NCBI GenBank assembly: GCA_045531455.1 | Contig: JAZSEA010000059.1 | Location: 1 to 5,159, forward strand | Length of the DNA stretch: 5,159 nucleotides | From: CAG-390 sp045531455 | GTDB lineage: Bacteria > Bacillota > Clostridia > Oscillospirales > CAG-272 | Direction: 5' to 3' | Shown: in pieces, positions 5,158 through 5,159 of the stretch | Numbering within the stretch: position 1 is the stretch's first letter | Layout of the letters: each line of letters starts with the position of its first letter | The notes under the pieces: model-generated | Told to the model about the DNA's origin: nothing | The model's database searches: none | What the model saw: the letters and a program-made list of their open reading frames with translations, nothing else | Translations under genes and position numbers: made by a program

Positions 5158-5159
5158 CC

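Overview
The window looks like a chromosomal segment of a low-to-moderate GC Gram-positive anaerobe of the class Clostridia, probably close to Oscillospiraceae/Ruminococcus. Four things suggest this: the 3' end of a Firmicutes-type 23S rRNA; a miaB gene followed directly by a YlbF/YmcA-family gene, an order well known in Firmicutes; an S11 D,D-carboxypeptidase carrying the Cys-rich 'G-H / A-T-C / C-x-x-C' modules common on clostridial surface proteins; and consensus sigma-A promoters. The genus cannot be fixed from this much sequence.

Layout. Positions 1-66 are the last bases of a 23S rRNA gene reading rightwards. No 5S or tRNA gene follows before an intrinsic terminator at 142-183. A second, bidirectional terminator at 272-304 separates the rRNA operon from two leftward genes. 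The first, 309-1835, is a membrane-anchored D-alanyl-D-alanine carboxypeptidase with a long Thr/Glu-rich spacer and a Cys-rich module ahead of its catalytic domain. The second, 1931-2908, is an AT-rich gene for a soluble protein of about 325 residues that I do not recognise. Each has its own consensus promoter.

A 155-base divergent intergenic region (2924-3078) carries one promoter for the unknown gene and one for miaB. Rightwards from it run miaB (3079-4491, tRNA 2-methylthiolation) and, 28 bases on, a YlbF/YmcA-family gene (4520-4915) with a C-terminal cysteine cluster. These two probably form an operon. In relatives mutS often comes next, but here 4916-5159 is non-coding and full of inverted repeats up to the window edge.

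How the genes relate. miaB and the YmcA-like gene both belong to cellular housekeeping: an Fe-S tRNA modification enzyme and an RNA-processing/regulatory partner that may itself hold an Fe-S cluster. The carboxypeptidase acts on peptidoglycan outside the membrane. I see no defence system, mobile element with a transposase, or CRISPR array. The most open questions are the unrecognised AT-rich gene and the structured repeat region at the right edge.
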